Shown here in pieces: positions 1 to 7,513 of a stretch of DNA of 64,000 bases. How positions within the stretch are numbered: the first letter of the stretch is position 1; every line of letters begins with the position of its first letter. The notes beneath the pieces are model-generated. The model had not been told where the DNA came from. It did no database searches and saw only the letters and a program-made list of their open reading frames with translations. The stretch is from Allocoprococcus sp004560705 (lineage in GTDB: Bacteria; Bacillota; Clostridia; Lachnospirales; Lachnospiraceae), in contig NZ_JBQHTK010000014.1 of NCBI RefSeq assembly GCF_052065755.1, positions 1-64,000 of the forward strand. Reading direction: 5' to 3'. The position numbers and the translations under genes are program-made.

Positions 1-25
1 ACCCCCCACCTCGGGGGGTTTTTGA
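1..25 (+). terminator. Intrinsic terminator of an upstream gene
   Basis: ACCCCCC and GGGGGGT form a 7-bp GC-rich stem around a short loop, followed by TTTTT. It ends a transcript entering from the left edge; the gene it serves is outside the window. Confidence 0.75.
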
Positions 26-182
26 TAAATTTTTTTCCTGATTTATTTTTTTGTGTTTATATTAAAGTGTGGTCATTAAAGGGGGTGTTTGTTTTTTTAA
101 ACCAGTTCTCAGTAATTACACCTGACCCCCTGTCTCTCCCTTGTCAAATAGTAATGAAAATGATAAAATTTAAGAAAGTCAC

Positions 183-211
183 TTGACAAAGATATAGTGA
201 ATTGTTACAAT
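183..211 (+). promoter_or_regulatory. Sigma-A promoter of ilvN
   Basis: TTGACA at 183-188 and TACAAT at 206-211 are separated by exactly 17 nt, 45 nt before the ilvN start. A weaker possible pair (TTGTCA at 141-146, TAAAAT at 164-169, spacer 17) lies just upstream. I found no T-box specifier or leucine leader peptide in the 255 nt before ilvN. Confidence 0.8.
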
Positions 212-255
212 AAAAAAACAGAACGCACTCTGTTTTTAGAAGAAAGAGGTATGTT

Positions 256-756
256 ATGAGAAAACAAGCGTATTCTATTTTAGTACACAATAACCCGGGA
301 CTTCTTAGCCGGATGGCAGGACTTTTCAGCCGTCGGGGGTATAACATTGAAAGCATCACGGCAGGAACGACTGCGGATCCGAGATTTACAAGAATTACGA
401 TCGTGGCAAGCGGTGACGAACAGATCCTTTCTCAGATTGAGAAACAGGTACGGAAGATGGAGGATGTGATTGATATCAAATTATTGAATACAACAAACTC
501 TGTATGCCGAGAACTGATGATGATCAAGATCCGTGCAAATGCATCCCAGAGAGCGGAGATCATTTCCGTATCAGACATTTTCCGTGCGAAGATCGTAGAT
601 GTTGAGAAAGATTGTCTGATGATTGAATTGACGGGAACAGAATCCAAGTTGGAAGCATTTATGGAGCTTTTGGACGGATATGAGATTCTGGAACTGGCAA
701 GAACCGGAATTACCGGGCTTACCCGTGGATCAGACGATGTTGTATACATAGATTAA
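256..756 (+). CDS. ilvN: Acetolactate synthase, small (regulatory) subunit
   Basis: This 166-residue protein is the regulatory subunit of acetohydroxyacid synthase, which makes 2-acetolactate and 2-aceto-2-hydroxybutyrate for valine, leucine and isoleucine synthesis. An ACT domain occupies about residues 4-76, with the diagnostic run NPGLLSRMAGLFSRRGYNI near the start, and the usual C-terminal domain follows. The length is normal for the family. The ATG follows an AGAAAGAGG ribosome site. ilvC lies 114 nt downstream and uses the product of this enzyme. The catalytic subunit ilvB, normally directly upstream, is not there: a terminator and an independent promoter precede ilvN, so ilvB is either further upstream or elsewhere. 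Feedback control by valine is known for the family and not visible here. Confidence 0.95.
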   Translation: MRKQAYSILVHNNPGLLSRMAGLFSRRGYNIESITAGTTADPRFTRITIVASGDEQILSQIEKQVRKMEDVIDIKLLNTTNSVCRELMMIKIRANASQRAEIISVSDIFRAKIVDVEKDCLMIELTGTESKLEAFMELLDGYEILELARTGITGLTRGSDDVVYID

Positions 757-870
757 AGATTGCGGGAGCGAAGAGGGAAGAACCGCAGACATTCATTTTT
801 ATCAGGAAGCTAGGGGCCTATCGCCTTTAACTATAATACAGAAAAAGCAAAGCTTAGGAGGAATATTAAA

Positions 871-1887
871 ATGGCTAAAATTTTTTACCAGGAAGATTGT
901 AATTTATCCGTATTGGAAGGACAGAAGATCGCAATTATCGGATACGGAAGCCAGGGACATGCACACGCTCTGAACCTGAAAGAATCCGGATGTGATGTCA
1001 TCATCGGACTTTATGAAGGAAGCAAATCTTGGAAGAGAGCGGAAGAACAGGGCTTCCAGGTTTATACAGCAGCAGAAGCTGCAAAGCAGGCAGATATCAT
1101 CATGATCCTGATCAACGATGAACTGCAGGCAGATATGTACAAGAAAGACATTGAACCGAACCTTGAAGAAGGCAACATGCTGATGTTTGCACATGGTTTC
1201 AATATTCATTACGGATGCATCACTCCTCCGAAGAACGTAGACGTAACCATGATTGCACCAAAAGGACCTGGACATACAGTAAGAAGCGAATATCAGGCAG
1301 GTAAAGGTGTTCCGTGTCTGGTAGCTGTAGAACAGGATGCTACAGGAAAAGCACTTGACAGAGCACTTGCATACTCACTTGGAATCGGTGGAGCAAGAGC
1401 AGGTGTCCTTGAGACAACCTTCAGAACAGAGACAGAGACAGACCTTTTCGGTGAACAGGCAGTTCTTTGCGGTGGTGTATGTGCACTTATGCAGGCTGGT
1501 TTCGAAACACTGGTAGAAGCAGGATATGATCCGAGAAATGCTTACTTTGAATGTATCCATGAAATGAAGCTGATCGTTGATCTGATCTATCAGAGCGGTT
1601 TTGCAGGAATGAGATACTCTATCTCCAATACAGCAGAATATGGTGATTACATCACAGGACCGAAGATCATCACAGAAGATACAAAGAAAGCAATGAAGAA
1701 GATTCTTTCCGATATCCAGGATGGTACATTCGCTAAAGAATTCTTACTCGACATGTCACCGGCAGGACGTCAGGTACACTTCAAAGCAATGAGAAAGAAA
1801 GCAGCAGAACATCCGGCAGAAGTAGTAGGCGAAGAAGTAAGAAAACTCTACAGCTGGAGCAACGAAGATAAATTGATCAATAACTAG
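871..1887 (+). CDS. ilvC: Ketol-acid reductoisomerase
   Basis: IlvC converts 2-acetolactate to 2,3-dihydroxyisovalerate (and the isoleucine analogue) with NAD(P)H and Mg2+. At 338 residues it is the short class I form. The Rossmann motif GYGSQGHAHALNL starts at residue 24. The C-terminal knotted domain carries the Mg-binding acidic residues in TDLFGEQ and in YFECIHEMKLIVDL. The cofactor loop reads GLYEGSKSW, retaining two serines in the usual phosphate-binding positions, which suggests NADPH use. The usual arginine near the loop start is replaced by tyrosine. The gene follows ilvN by 114 nt with an AGGAGG site, so the two are probably co-transcribed, and it ends at a strong terminator. Confidence 0.97.
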   Translation: MAKIFYQEDCNLSVLEGQKIAIIGYGSQGHAHALNLKESGCDVIIGLYEGSKSWKRAEEQGFQVYTAAEAAKQADIIMILINDELQADMYKKDIEPNLEEGNMLMFAHGFNIHYGCITPPKNVDVTMIAPKGPGHTVRSEYQAGKGVPCLVAVEQDATGKALDRALAYSLGIGGARAGVLETTFRTETETDLFGEQAVLCGGVCALMQAGFETLVEAGYDPRNAYFECIHEMKLIVDLIYQSGFAGMRYSISNTAEYGDYITGPKIITEDTKKAMKKILSDIQDGTFAKEFLLDMSPAGRQVHFKAMRKKAAEHPAEVVGEEVRKLYSWSNEDKLINN

Positions 1888-1917
1888 TCGATAGGCAACG
1901 AGCCGGTCACATAAAAA

Positions 1918-1967
1918 GAAAGGATACCGCGAGTCATGCTTGCATGAACTTGCGGTATCCTTTCCTT
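1918..1967 (+). terminator. Terminator after ilvC
   Basis: GAAAGGATACCGC pairs with GCGGTATCCTTTC (13 bp) around a loop of about 20 nt that can itself pair. The tail after the stem is only modestly T-rich. Confidence 0.7.
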
Positions 1968-1987
1968 TAAAGTATTCATAGGATGAA

Positions 1988-2016
1988 TTGCATAAATCTC
2001 ACCGTTATGTTATACT
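1988..2016 (+). promoter_or_regulatory. Sigma-A promoter of the PRTase gene
   Basis: TTGCAT at 1988-1993 and TATACT at 2011-2016 with a 17-nt spacer. The gene start is at 2066. Confidence 0.7.
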
Positions 2017-2065
2017 GAATTCAGTGATAATTCCCAAAATGAGTCGGAATTAAAGGAGGAATAAA

Positions 2066-2707
2066 ATGGACGAGAGATTTGAAGATCTTCGCTCGACGAA
2101 GAACCCGAAAGCAAGAATTAAGATATTAAAGGGACATTTTGCAACCAGCCATTCTCACATCAATACATATATTGATATGTCTACGGTCAAAGTAAGACAT
2201 AACAACTGCCGTGAGACGGCGAAGGTACTGGCGTCAGAATATGTAAGTACAACGATGGTTGATACGATCGTATGTCTGGAGGAGACGGATACCATCGGAA
2301 CATTTATGGCGGAACAGCTTGCCGATATGAACCCGCTCTCTCTTAGTAAGGGAAACAATATTTCACTTGTAACGCCGGAATACCATGAGGGCGGCCAGAT
2401 CATTTTCCGTGATAATAAGCAGAGAATGATCAAGGATAAGCAGGTGCTTCTGCTGGCAGCATCAATCACGACCGGTAAGTCTGTAAAACAGGCCATCGAG
2501 TCCGTGCTGTATTACGGGGGAACTGTTTGCGGAATCTGTTCGATCTTCAGTTCTGTAAGTAAAGTGGCAGGAATGGAAGTGAAGACGATCTTCACAAGTG
2601 CGGATCTACCGGATTATCGCGCATATAAGCCGCTCGAGTGTCCAATGTGTAAGGAAGGAAAGCGGATCGAAGCGATCGTGAACAGCTTCGGATATTCGAA
2701 ATTGTAA
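2066..2707 (+). CDS. Type I phosphoribosyltransferase-like protein (orotate PRTase-like)
   Basis: This 213-residue protein has the fold-level pattern of a type I phosphoribosyltransferase of the orotate PRTase kind. A hydrophobic strand leads into a loop, LLLAASITTGKS, at about residues 132-143, which corresponds to the PRPP-binding loop VVDDVITTGGS. The two acidic residues that contact the ribose of PRPP are replaced by Ala-Ala, so normal catalysis is doubtful. A CPMC pair near the C-terminus could be structural or metal-binding. It is a monocistronic gene with its own promoter, a strong AAAGGAGGA ribosome site and a shared terminator. It is not next to other pyrimidine genes. Automated annotation would probably say pyrE; I would keep the function open. 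Confidence 0.65.
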   Translation: MDERFEDLRSTKNPKARIKILKGHFATSHSHINTYIDMSTVKVRHNNCRETAKVLASEYVSTTMVDTIVCLEETDTIGTFMAEQLADMNPLSLSKGNNISLVTPEYHEGGQIIFRDNKQRMIKDKQVLLLAASITTGKSVKQAIESVLYYGGTVCGICSIFSSVSKVAGMEVKTIFTSADLPDYRAYKPLECPMCKEGKRIEAIVNSFGYSKL

Positions 2708-2767
2708 AGGACATTATAAAGAGCAATCGGAGAAGATTTGCAGAATCGACTAAACAAAGGCAAATAA

Positions 2768-2801
2768 AAAAGACAACCACATGACGGAATGGTTGTCTTT
2801 T
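2768..2801. terminator. Bidirectional terminator between the PRTase gene and rpsT
   Basis: AAAAGACAACCA and TGGTTGTCTTTT form a perfect 12-bp stem around a 10-nt loop. A-tract and T-tract ends allow termination of the two convergent transcripts from either side. Confidence 0.85.
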
Positions 2802-2830
2802 CCTATTTGCAAATTTATCTCGAAACGAAA

Positions 2831-3094
2831 TTAAGCAATCTCGTTAACAGCCTTTGTTAAACGGGAAATCTTTCTTGCGCAAGTGTTTTTATGATAAACA
2901 CCCTTCGTTCCTGCTTTGTTGATTACAGAGATTGCTTCTTTTAAAGCAGCCTTAGCAGCTTCAGCATCTTTCTTAGCAACAGCAGTTTCAACTTTCTTCA
3001 CATAAGTTTTCACTTTAGATTTGATTGCTTTATTTCTAGCTGTCTTTGTCTCAGTTACTAAAATTCTCTTCTTAGCAGATTTAATGTTAGCCAT
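2831..3094 (-). CDS. rpsT: 30S ribosomal protein S20
   Basis: The 87-residue basic, alanine- and lysine-rich protein starts MANIKSAKKR and contains the family signature GTKGVYHKNTCARKISRL near the C-terminus. S20 binds 16S rRNA early in 30S assembly. It is the only clearly real gene on the minus strand in this window. The ribosome site GGAGGTG lies 7-8 nt before the ATG. The gene has its own promoter at 3177-3205 and a leader of about 75 nt, and it is divergent from gpr. Confidence 0.97.
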   Translation of the reverse strand: MANIKSAKKRILVTETKTARNKAIKSKVKTYVKKVETAVAKKDAEAAKAALKEAISVINKAGTKGVYHKNTCARKISRLTKAVNEIA

Positions 3095-3154
3095 TTTCCG
3101 ACACCTCCAAATTCTGATTCATTTCTTTCATTGCCGACAGAACGTGACACGGAA

Positions 3155-3168
3155 CATCTGCCGAACAC
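3155..3168 (-). promoter_or_regulatory. 14-nt leader motif shared with rpsO
   Basis: The sense strand of the rpsT leader reads GTGTTCGGCAGATG, starting within a few nucleotides of the predicted transcription start. The identical 14-mer is in the sense strand of the rpsO leader at 19934-19947. Its role is unknown. Confidence 0.5.
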
Positions 3169-3176
3169 ACTTATTT

Positions 3177-3205
3177 ATTGTATTCGAATAAATATTTCTT
3201 GTCAA
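3177..3205 (-). promoter_or_regulatory. Sigma-A promoter of rpsT
   Basis: Read on the minus strand, TTGACA (3205-3200) and TACAAT (3182-3177) are separated by 17 nt. This is a consensus -35 and near-consensus -10, as expected for a ribosomal protein gene. Confidence 0.85.
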
Positions 3206-3279
3206 TACATATTTTGTGTTTTTTGAGAAAAACTAGGAATAAATGCGGTAAAGTAAAACAGAAGGCAAGGGGGAACAGT

Positions 3280-4257
3280 ATGATCGAGAAATACAGTATC
3301 CGGACAGATCTAGCTTTGGAGCAGAAAGAGCGTTTTGAATCGGACAATGTCGAGGTTCAGGGAGTATCTCTCACGGAAGAATATAATGAAGAACTGGAGA
3401 TCCGTGTGACCACGGTGAAGATAGAGACGGAGAAAGGCGCGAAAATCATGGGAAAACCGGTGGGAAGCTATATTACCATGGAAGCGCCGAATATGGCGGT
3501 GCCGGATGAGGAGTACCACCGGGAGATTTCCAGGGAGCTTGCGAAATTTATCAAGGATATGGTGCCTGAAAAAGAGGAGGATTATCAGGTGCTGATCGTG
3601 GGACTGGGGAACCGGAAAGTGACACCGGATGCTTTGGGACCTTATGTTGTGGATAACCTGAATATCACACGCCATATTTTCAGGGAGTATGGAAAATATG
3701 CGATGGGGGAGGAAAAGGCGGAAAGTGTCAGTGCCATTGCGCCGGGGGTGATGGCGCAGACCGGAATGGAAACGGTCGAGATTATACGCGGGGTGGTTAA
3801 GGAGACGAACCCCGATTTCATTATTGCCATCGATGCGCTTGCCGCGCGGAATTCCAGAAGGCTGAACCGGACAATCCAGGTCGCGGACACCGGAATCCAT
3901 CCGGGATCGGGCGTGGGAAATCAGCGCAATGCGATAACGAAAGAGACGGTTGGGATACCGGTCATTGCAATCGGGGTTCCCACGGTAGTGGATGCGGCGA
4001 CGATTGTCAACGATACGATGGAGAATTTTCTTCAGGCGTTGGAAGAATCCGAGACGCTCAAGGGAGTCGGACTGGTCCTGCAGGGGTACAATGCTGCGGA
4101 AAAGTATGAACTGGTCAGGCAACTGATCTCCCCACATTTAAATGGAATGTTCGTGACGCCCAAAGACATTGATGAGACGGTAAAAAGGATCAGTTATACG
4201 ATTTCAGAAAGTTTAAATATGCTGTTCGCCCATGAAGAAGAAAAGGAGAAGGAATAA
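3280..4257 (+). CDS. gpr: Germination protease (spore protease) GPR
   Basis: GPR degrades small acid-soluble proteins when spores germinate and belongs to MEROPS family A25. I chose the ATG at 3280 (325 residues) because it follows GGCAAGGGGG and begins the conserved N-terminus MIEKYSIRTDLALE, which includes the self-cleaved propeptide region. In-frame extension upstream would use a TTG and add unconserved residues. The two catalytic aspartates are visible: D117 in TPDALGP and D185 in IDALAAR, matching D127 and D193 of the Bacillus enzyme. spoIIP follows 69 nt downstream, the same pair as in Bacillus. Forespore-specific transcription is expected, but I could not identify a convincing sigma-G or sigma-F promoter. 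Confidence 0.93.
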   Translation: MIEKYSIRTDLALEQKERFESDNVEVQGVSLTEEYNEELEIRVTTVKIETEKGAKIMGKPVGSYITMEAPNMAVPDEEYHREISRELAKFIKDMVPEKEEDYQVLIVGLGNRKVTPDALGPYVVDNLNITRHIFREYGKYAMGEEKAESVSAIAPGVMAQTGMETVEIIRGVVKETNPDFIIAIDALAARNSRRLNRTIQVADTGIHPGSGVGNQRNAITKETVGIPVIAIGVPTVVDAATIVNDTMENFLQALEESETLKGVGLVLQGYNAAEKYELVRQLISPHLNGMFVTPKDIDETVKRISYTISESLNMLFAHEEEKEKE

Positions 4258-4326
4258 TCTGTCGCCACGTTGCATAAAATAGGAAAGCGAAGGTAATGTC
4301 GCAGGTTTGAAATCGAGGCGGAAAAT

Positions 4327-5499
4327 ATGAAAAAATGGCGGATGAGTACACTCCTTACGGGAATCATTATCTGCATACTCGGAGGCTATGTGCTCCTTAA
4401 GGGAAGCAGGCAGATCTGGAATTCATGGAAGCTGCAGATCGCGCAGGAAATTCAGGAACATGCGGAAATGATGTATTTTCCAGGGATCGCATGCAGCGAA
4501 AAACAGTCGGATAAACGATCGGTAAATGAATGGATCTCCGGGATGGCGATGAATCTTTTCCCGCTTGGTAAATATATAGGAAGTAAAAGTGATGCGGAGT
4601 CTGCGGTGGAGGATGAGGCTACCTATGAGATGCTGGTGAGAAGACAGGCTGAGGACGAAAACCAGGTGGACGAGAATGGAAATCTTGTAGGGCAGGATGA
4701 AAGCCAGATAACGCAGACACCCACTGTGGCGGCGGCAGATATTTCTCTGGAAAAACTGTCGGATTTTGAGTATCTGGTCAGCAGTTTCTATACGGTAGAC
4801 AGCGTGACCTATGTGGAATCTTCGGACCTGAATGCGGCAGAGCTGATGAAGAAGGATATGAGGATCCAGGGAGATGCCGAAGGTCCGAAGATTCTCATTT
4901 TCCACACGCATTCACAGGAAAGCTTTATCGATTCCAATGGGGATCCATCGACCAGTATCGTGGGGATCGGAAGGTATCTGGCGGAGCTTCTTACAAACAA
5001 GTACCATATCGAGACCCTTCATCATGAAGGGGTGTATGACCTGATCGACGGCAAACTGGATCGAAGTGAAGCGTACGAGCTCGCAAAGCCGGAAATTGAG
5101 CGGATTCTGAAGGAGAATCCGGGAATCGAAGTCGTCATTGATCTGCATCGGGACGGTGTGAAAAGCACCACGCATCTGGTGACGGAGATTAACGGAAAGC
5201 AGACGGCGCAGATCATGTTTTTTAACGGTATGTGCAGAACCAGAGCGAACGGCAATCTGACGGGAATGACGAACCCATATATACAGGATAATCTGGCATT
5301 TTCTCTGCAGATGAAAATTGCTGCGGAATCGAAATATCCCGGATTTGCGAGACGGATTTATCTGAAGGGCTACAAATATAACATGGATCTCTGCCCGAAG
5401 ATGCTGTTGATCGAAGCGGGAGCACAGACGAACACGGTGGAAGAAATGAGAAATGCCATGGAACCGCTTGCCGAGCTTTTGAATGATGTTCTGCAGTGA
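4327..5499 (+). CDS. spoIIP: Stage II sporulation protein P, peptidoglycan hydrolase
   Basis: SpoIIP is the amidase/endopeptidase of the SpoIID-SpoIIM-SpoIIP engulfment machine. The 390-residue protein has an N-terminal membrane anchor (about residues 8-25), a variable acidic linker and a C-terminal Amidase_3-like catalytic domain from about residue 185. Candidate zinc ligands are H193 and E198 in FHTHSQES and H274 in IDLHRDG. The domain ends with LLIEAGAQTNT, typical of these amidases. It sits directly after gpr, as in Bacillus. The ATG follows GAGGCGG at a workable distance. Confidence 0.93.
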   Translation: MKKWRMSTLLTGIIICILGGYVLLKGSRQIWNSWKLQIAQEIQEHAEMMYFPGIACSEKQSDKRSVNEWISGMAMNLFPLGKYIGSKSDAESAVEDEATYEMLVRRQAEDENQVDENGNLVGQDESQITQTPTVAAADISLEKLSDFEYLVSSFYTVDSVTYVESSDLNAAELMKKDMRIQGDAEGPKILIFHTHSQESFIDSNGDPSTSIVGIGRYLAELLTNKYHIETLHHEGVYDLIDGKLDRSEAYELAKPEIERILKENPGIEVVIDLHRDGVKSTTHLVTEINGKQTAQIMFFNGMCRTRANGNLTGMTNPYIQDNLAFSLQMKIAAESKYPGFARRIYLKGYKYNMDLCPKMLLIEAGAQTNTVEEMRNAMEPLAELLNDVLQ

Positions 5500-5512
5500 A
5501 TTTTCGTGTTAC

Positions 5513-5542
5513 TTGACAAAACAGGAAAGTTTGGGATAAAAT
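5513..5542 (+). promoter_or_regulatory. Sigma-A promoter of the topoisomerase pair
   Basis: TTGACA at 5513-5518, with TAAAAT at 5537-5542 (spacer 18) or GATAAA two bases earlier (spacer 16). It begins 13 nt after the spoIIP stop, so the topoisomerase genes are separately transcribed. Confidence 0.65.
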
Positions 5543-5577
5543 TCATAACATACGAAAAAAGAAAGGGAACGGTAAAT

Positions 5578-7500
5578 ATGGCAAAACAATCTACATACGA
5601 TGCGGATAGTATTTCCATACTGGAAGGACTGGAGGCTGTCAGAAAGCGTCCGGGTATGTATATCGGAAGTGTCAGTACGAAGGGACTGAACCATCTGGTC
5701 TATGAGATCGTGGACAATGCGGTGGATGAGCATCTGGCAGGATTCTGCGATCGGATCGAGGTGACGCTGGAGAAGGACGGATCGGCTACGGTGAACGACA
5801 ACGGCCGCGGGGTACCGGTTGGAATGCACGCAAAGGGTGTGTCGGCGGCGCGTATTGTATATACGACACTTCATGCGGGCGGAAAATTTGACGATTCAGC
5901 ATACAAGACGAGCGGGGGGCTGCACGGGGTAGGCTCTTCGGTCGTCAATGCGCTGTCCACATATATGGATGTAAAGATCAGCCGGGAGGGCGCGGTACAT
6001 CACGACCGGTATGAGAAGGGGCATCCGGTGATCGAGCTGGAAAATGGGTTACTGCCTGTCATCGGGAAGACGAAGAAGACGGGAACCTGTGTCAATTTCC
6101 TGCCGGATCCGGAGATTTTTGAAAAGACCCGTTTCCGGGAGGAAGAGATTAAGAGCCGTCTGCATGAGACCGCATATCTGAATCCGGAGCTGACGATCCT
6201 TTTTACAGATAAGAGAAAGGAACCGGAGGAGCGGATCGAATATCATGAGCCGGACGGAATCATTGGATTTATCAAGGATCTGAACTCCAAGAATGAGACC
6301 CTGCACGAACCGGTCTATTATAAGGGAGAGGCCGAAGGTATCGAAGTGGAAGTCGCATTCCAGTATGTAAATGAATTCCATGAAAATGTACTCGGTTTCT
6401 GCAACAACATTTACAATGCCGAAGGCGGAACGCATCTCACCGGGTTTAAGACCACATTTACCACGATCATGAACCAGTATGCGAGAGAGCTGGGGATCCT
6501 GAAGGAAAAGGACAGCAATTTTACGGGCGCCGATGTCCGGAACGGAATGACGGCGATCGTATCCATCAAGCATCCGGATCCGCGGTTTGAAGGGCAGACG
6601 AAGACCAAGCTGGATAATCAGGATGCTGCAAAAGCCACCGGAAAGGTGACCAGTGATGAGGTGACGAGGTATTTCGACCGGAATCTGGAGACGCTCAAGA
6701 AAGTGCTTTCCTGTGCGGAAAAGGCGGCGAAGATCCGTAAGACCGAGGAGAAGGCCAAGACCAATCTTCTGACGAAACAGAAGTATTCCTTTGACAGCAA
6801 CGGGAAGCTGGCGAACTGTGAGAGCCGGGATCCCTCCAAATGTGAGATCTTTATCGTCGAGGGGGACTCGGCGGGAGGCTCTGCGAAGACGGCGCGAAAC
6901 CGGATGTATCAGGCCATCCTTCCGATCCGCGGAAAGATCCTCAATGTGGAGAAGGCCAGCATCGACAAGATTCTCGCCAACGCGGAGATCAAGACCATGA
7001 TCAATGCCTTCGGATGCGGATTTTCCGAAGGGTACGGAAACGATTTTGACATTACGAAACTACGGTATGATAAGATCATCATTATGGCCGATGCGGATGT
7101 GGACGGTGCGCACATTTCCACGTTGCTTCTGACGCTGTTCTACCGGTTTATGCCGGAACTGATCTATGAGGGACATGTGTATGTGGCGATGCCACCGCTC
7201 TATAAAGCGATGCCGAAAAAGGGAGAGGAAGAGTACCTGTACGATGACAAGGCACTGGAGCGATACCGTAAGACGCATGAGGGACCATTTACCCTTCAGC
7301 GCTACAAAGGTCTCGGAGAAATGGACGCCCAGCAGCTCTGGGAGACCACACTGGATCCGGAGAGAAGACTGCTTAAGAGAATCGAGATAGAAGACGCCCG
7401 CATGGCATCCAGCGTGACGGAGATGCTGATGGGAACGGAAGTACCGCCGCGCCGCGCATTTATCTATGAGAATGCGACGGAAGCGGAACTGGATATTTAG
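5578..7500 (+). CDS. parE: Type II topoisomerase subunit B (ParE/GyrB family, topoisomerase IV-like)
   Basis: The 640-residue ATPase subunit of a type II DNA topoisomerase. The GHKL ATPase shows EIVDNAVDE at about residues 43-51, then DNGRGVPVG, and GGLHGVGSSVVNALS. The TOPRIM domain shows EGDSAGG near 427 and DADVDGAH near 504; the typical C-terminal RYKGLGEMDAQQLW follows. The ATG at 5578 follows GAAAGGG; an upstream in-frame TTG has no ribosome site. The A subunit begins 13 nt after its stop. I favour topoisomerase IV over gyrase because the partner lacks a GyrA box, but sequence alone does not fully settle it. Confidence 0.85.
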   Translation: MAKQSTYDADSISILEGLEAVRKRPGMYIGSVSTKGLNHLVYEIVDNAVDEHLAGFCDRIEVTLEKDGSATVNDNGRGVPVGMHAKGVSAARIVYTTLHAGGKFDDSAYKTSGGLHGVGSSVVNALSTYMDVKISREGAVHHDRYEKGHPVIELENGLLPVIGKTKKTGTCVNFLPDPEIFEKTRFREEEIKSRLHETAYLNPELTILFTDKRKEPEERIEYHEPDGIIGFIKDLNSKNETLHEPVYYKGEAEGIEVEVAFQYVNEFHENVLGFCNNIYNAEGGTHLTGFKTTFTTIMNQYARELGILKEKDSNFTGADVRNGMTAIVSIKHPDPRFEGQTKTKLDNQDAAKATGKVTSDEVTRYFDRNLETLKKVLSCAEKAAKIRKTEEKAKTNLLTKQKYSFDSNGKLANCESRDPSKCEIFIVEGDSAGGSAKTARNRMYQAILPIRGKILNVEKASIDKILANAEIKTMINAFGCGFSEGYGNDFDITKLRYDKIIIMADADVDGAHISTLLLTLFYRFMPELIYEGHVYVAMPPLYKAMPKKGEEEYLYDDKALERYRKTHEGPFTLQRYKGLGEMDAQQLWETTLDPERRLLKRIEIEDARMASSVTEMLMGTEVPPRRAFIYENATEAELDI

Positions 7501-7513
7501 GAGGGAAGGCAAT

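Noticed and set aside
1..255. T-box leader before ilvN
   Set aside because: No conserved T-box sequence or specifier stem; the only terminator is at the far left end and belongs upstream.
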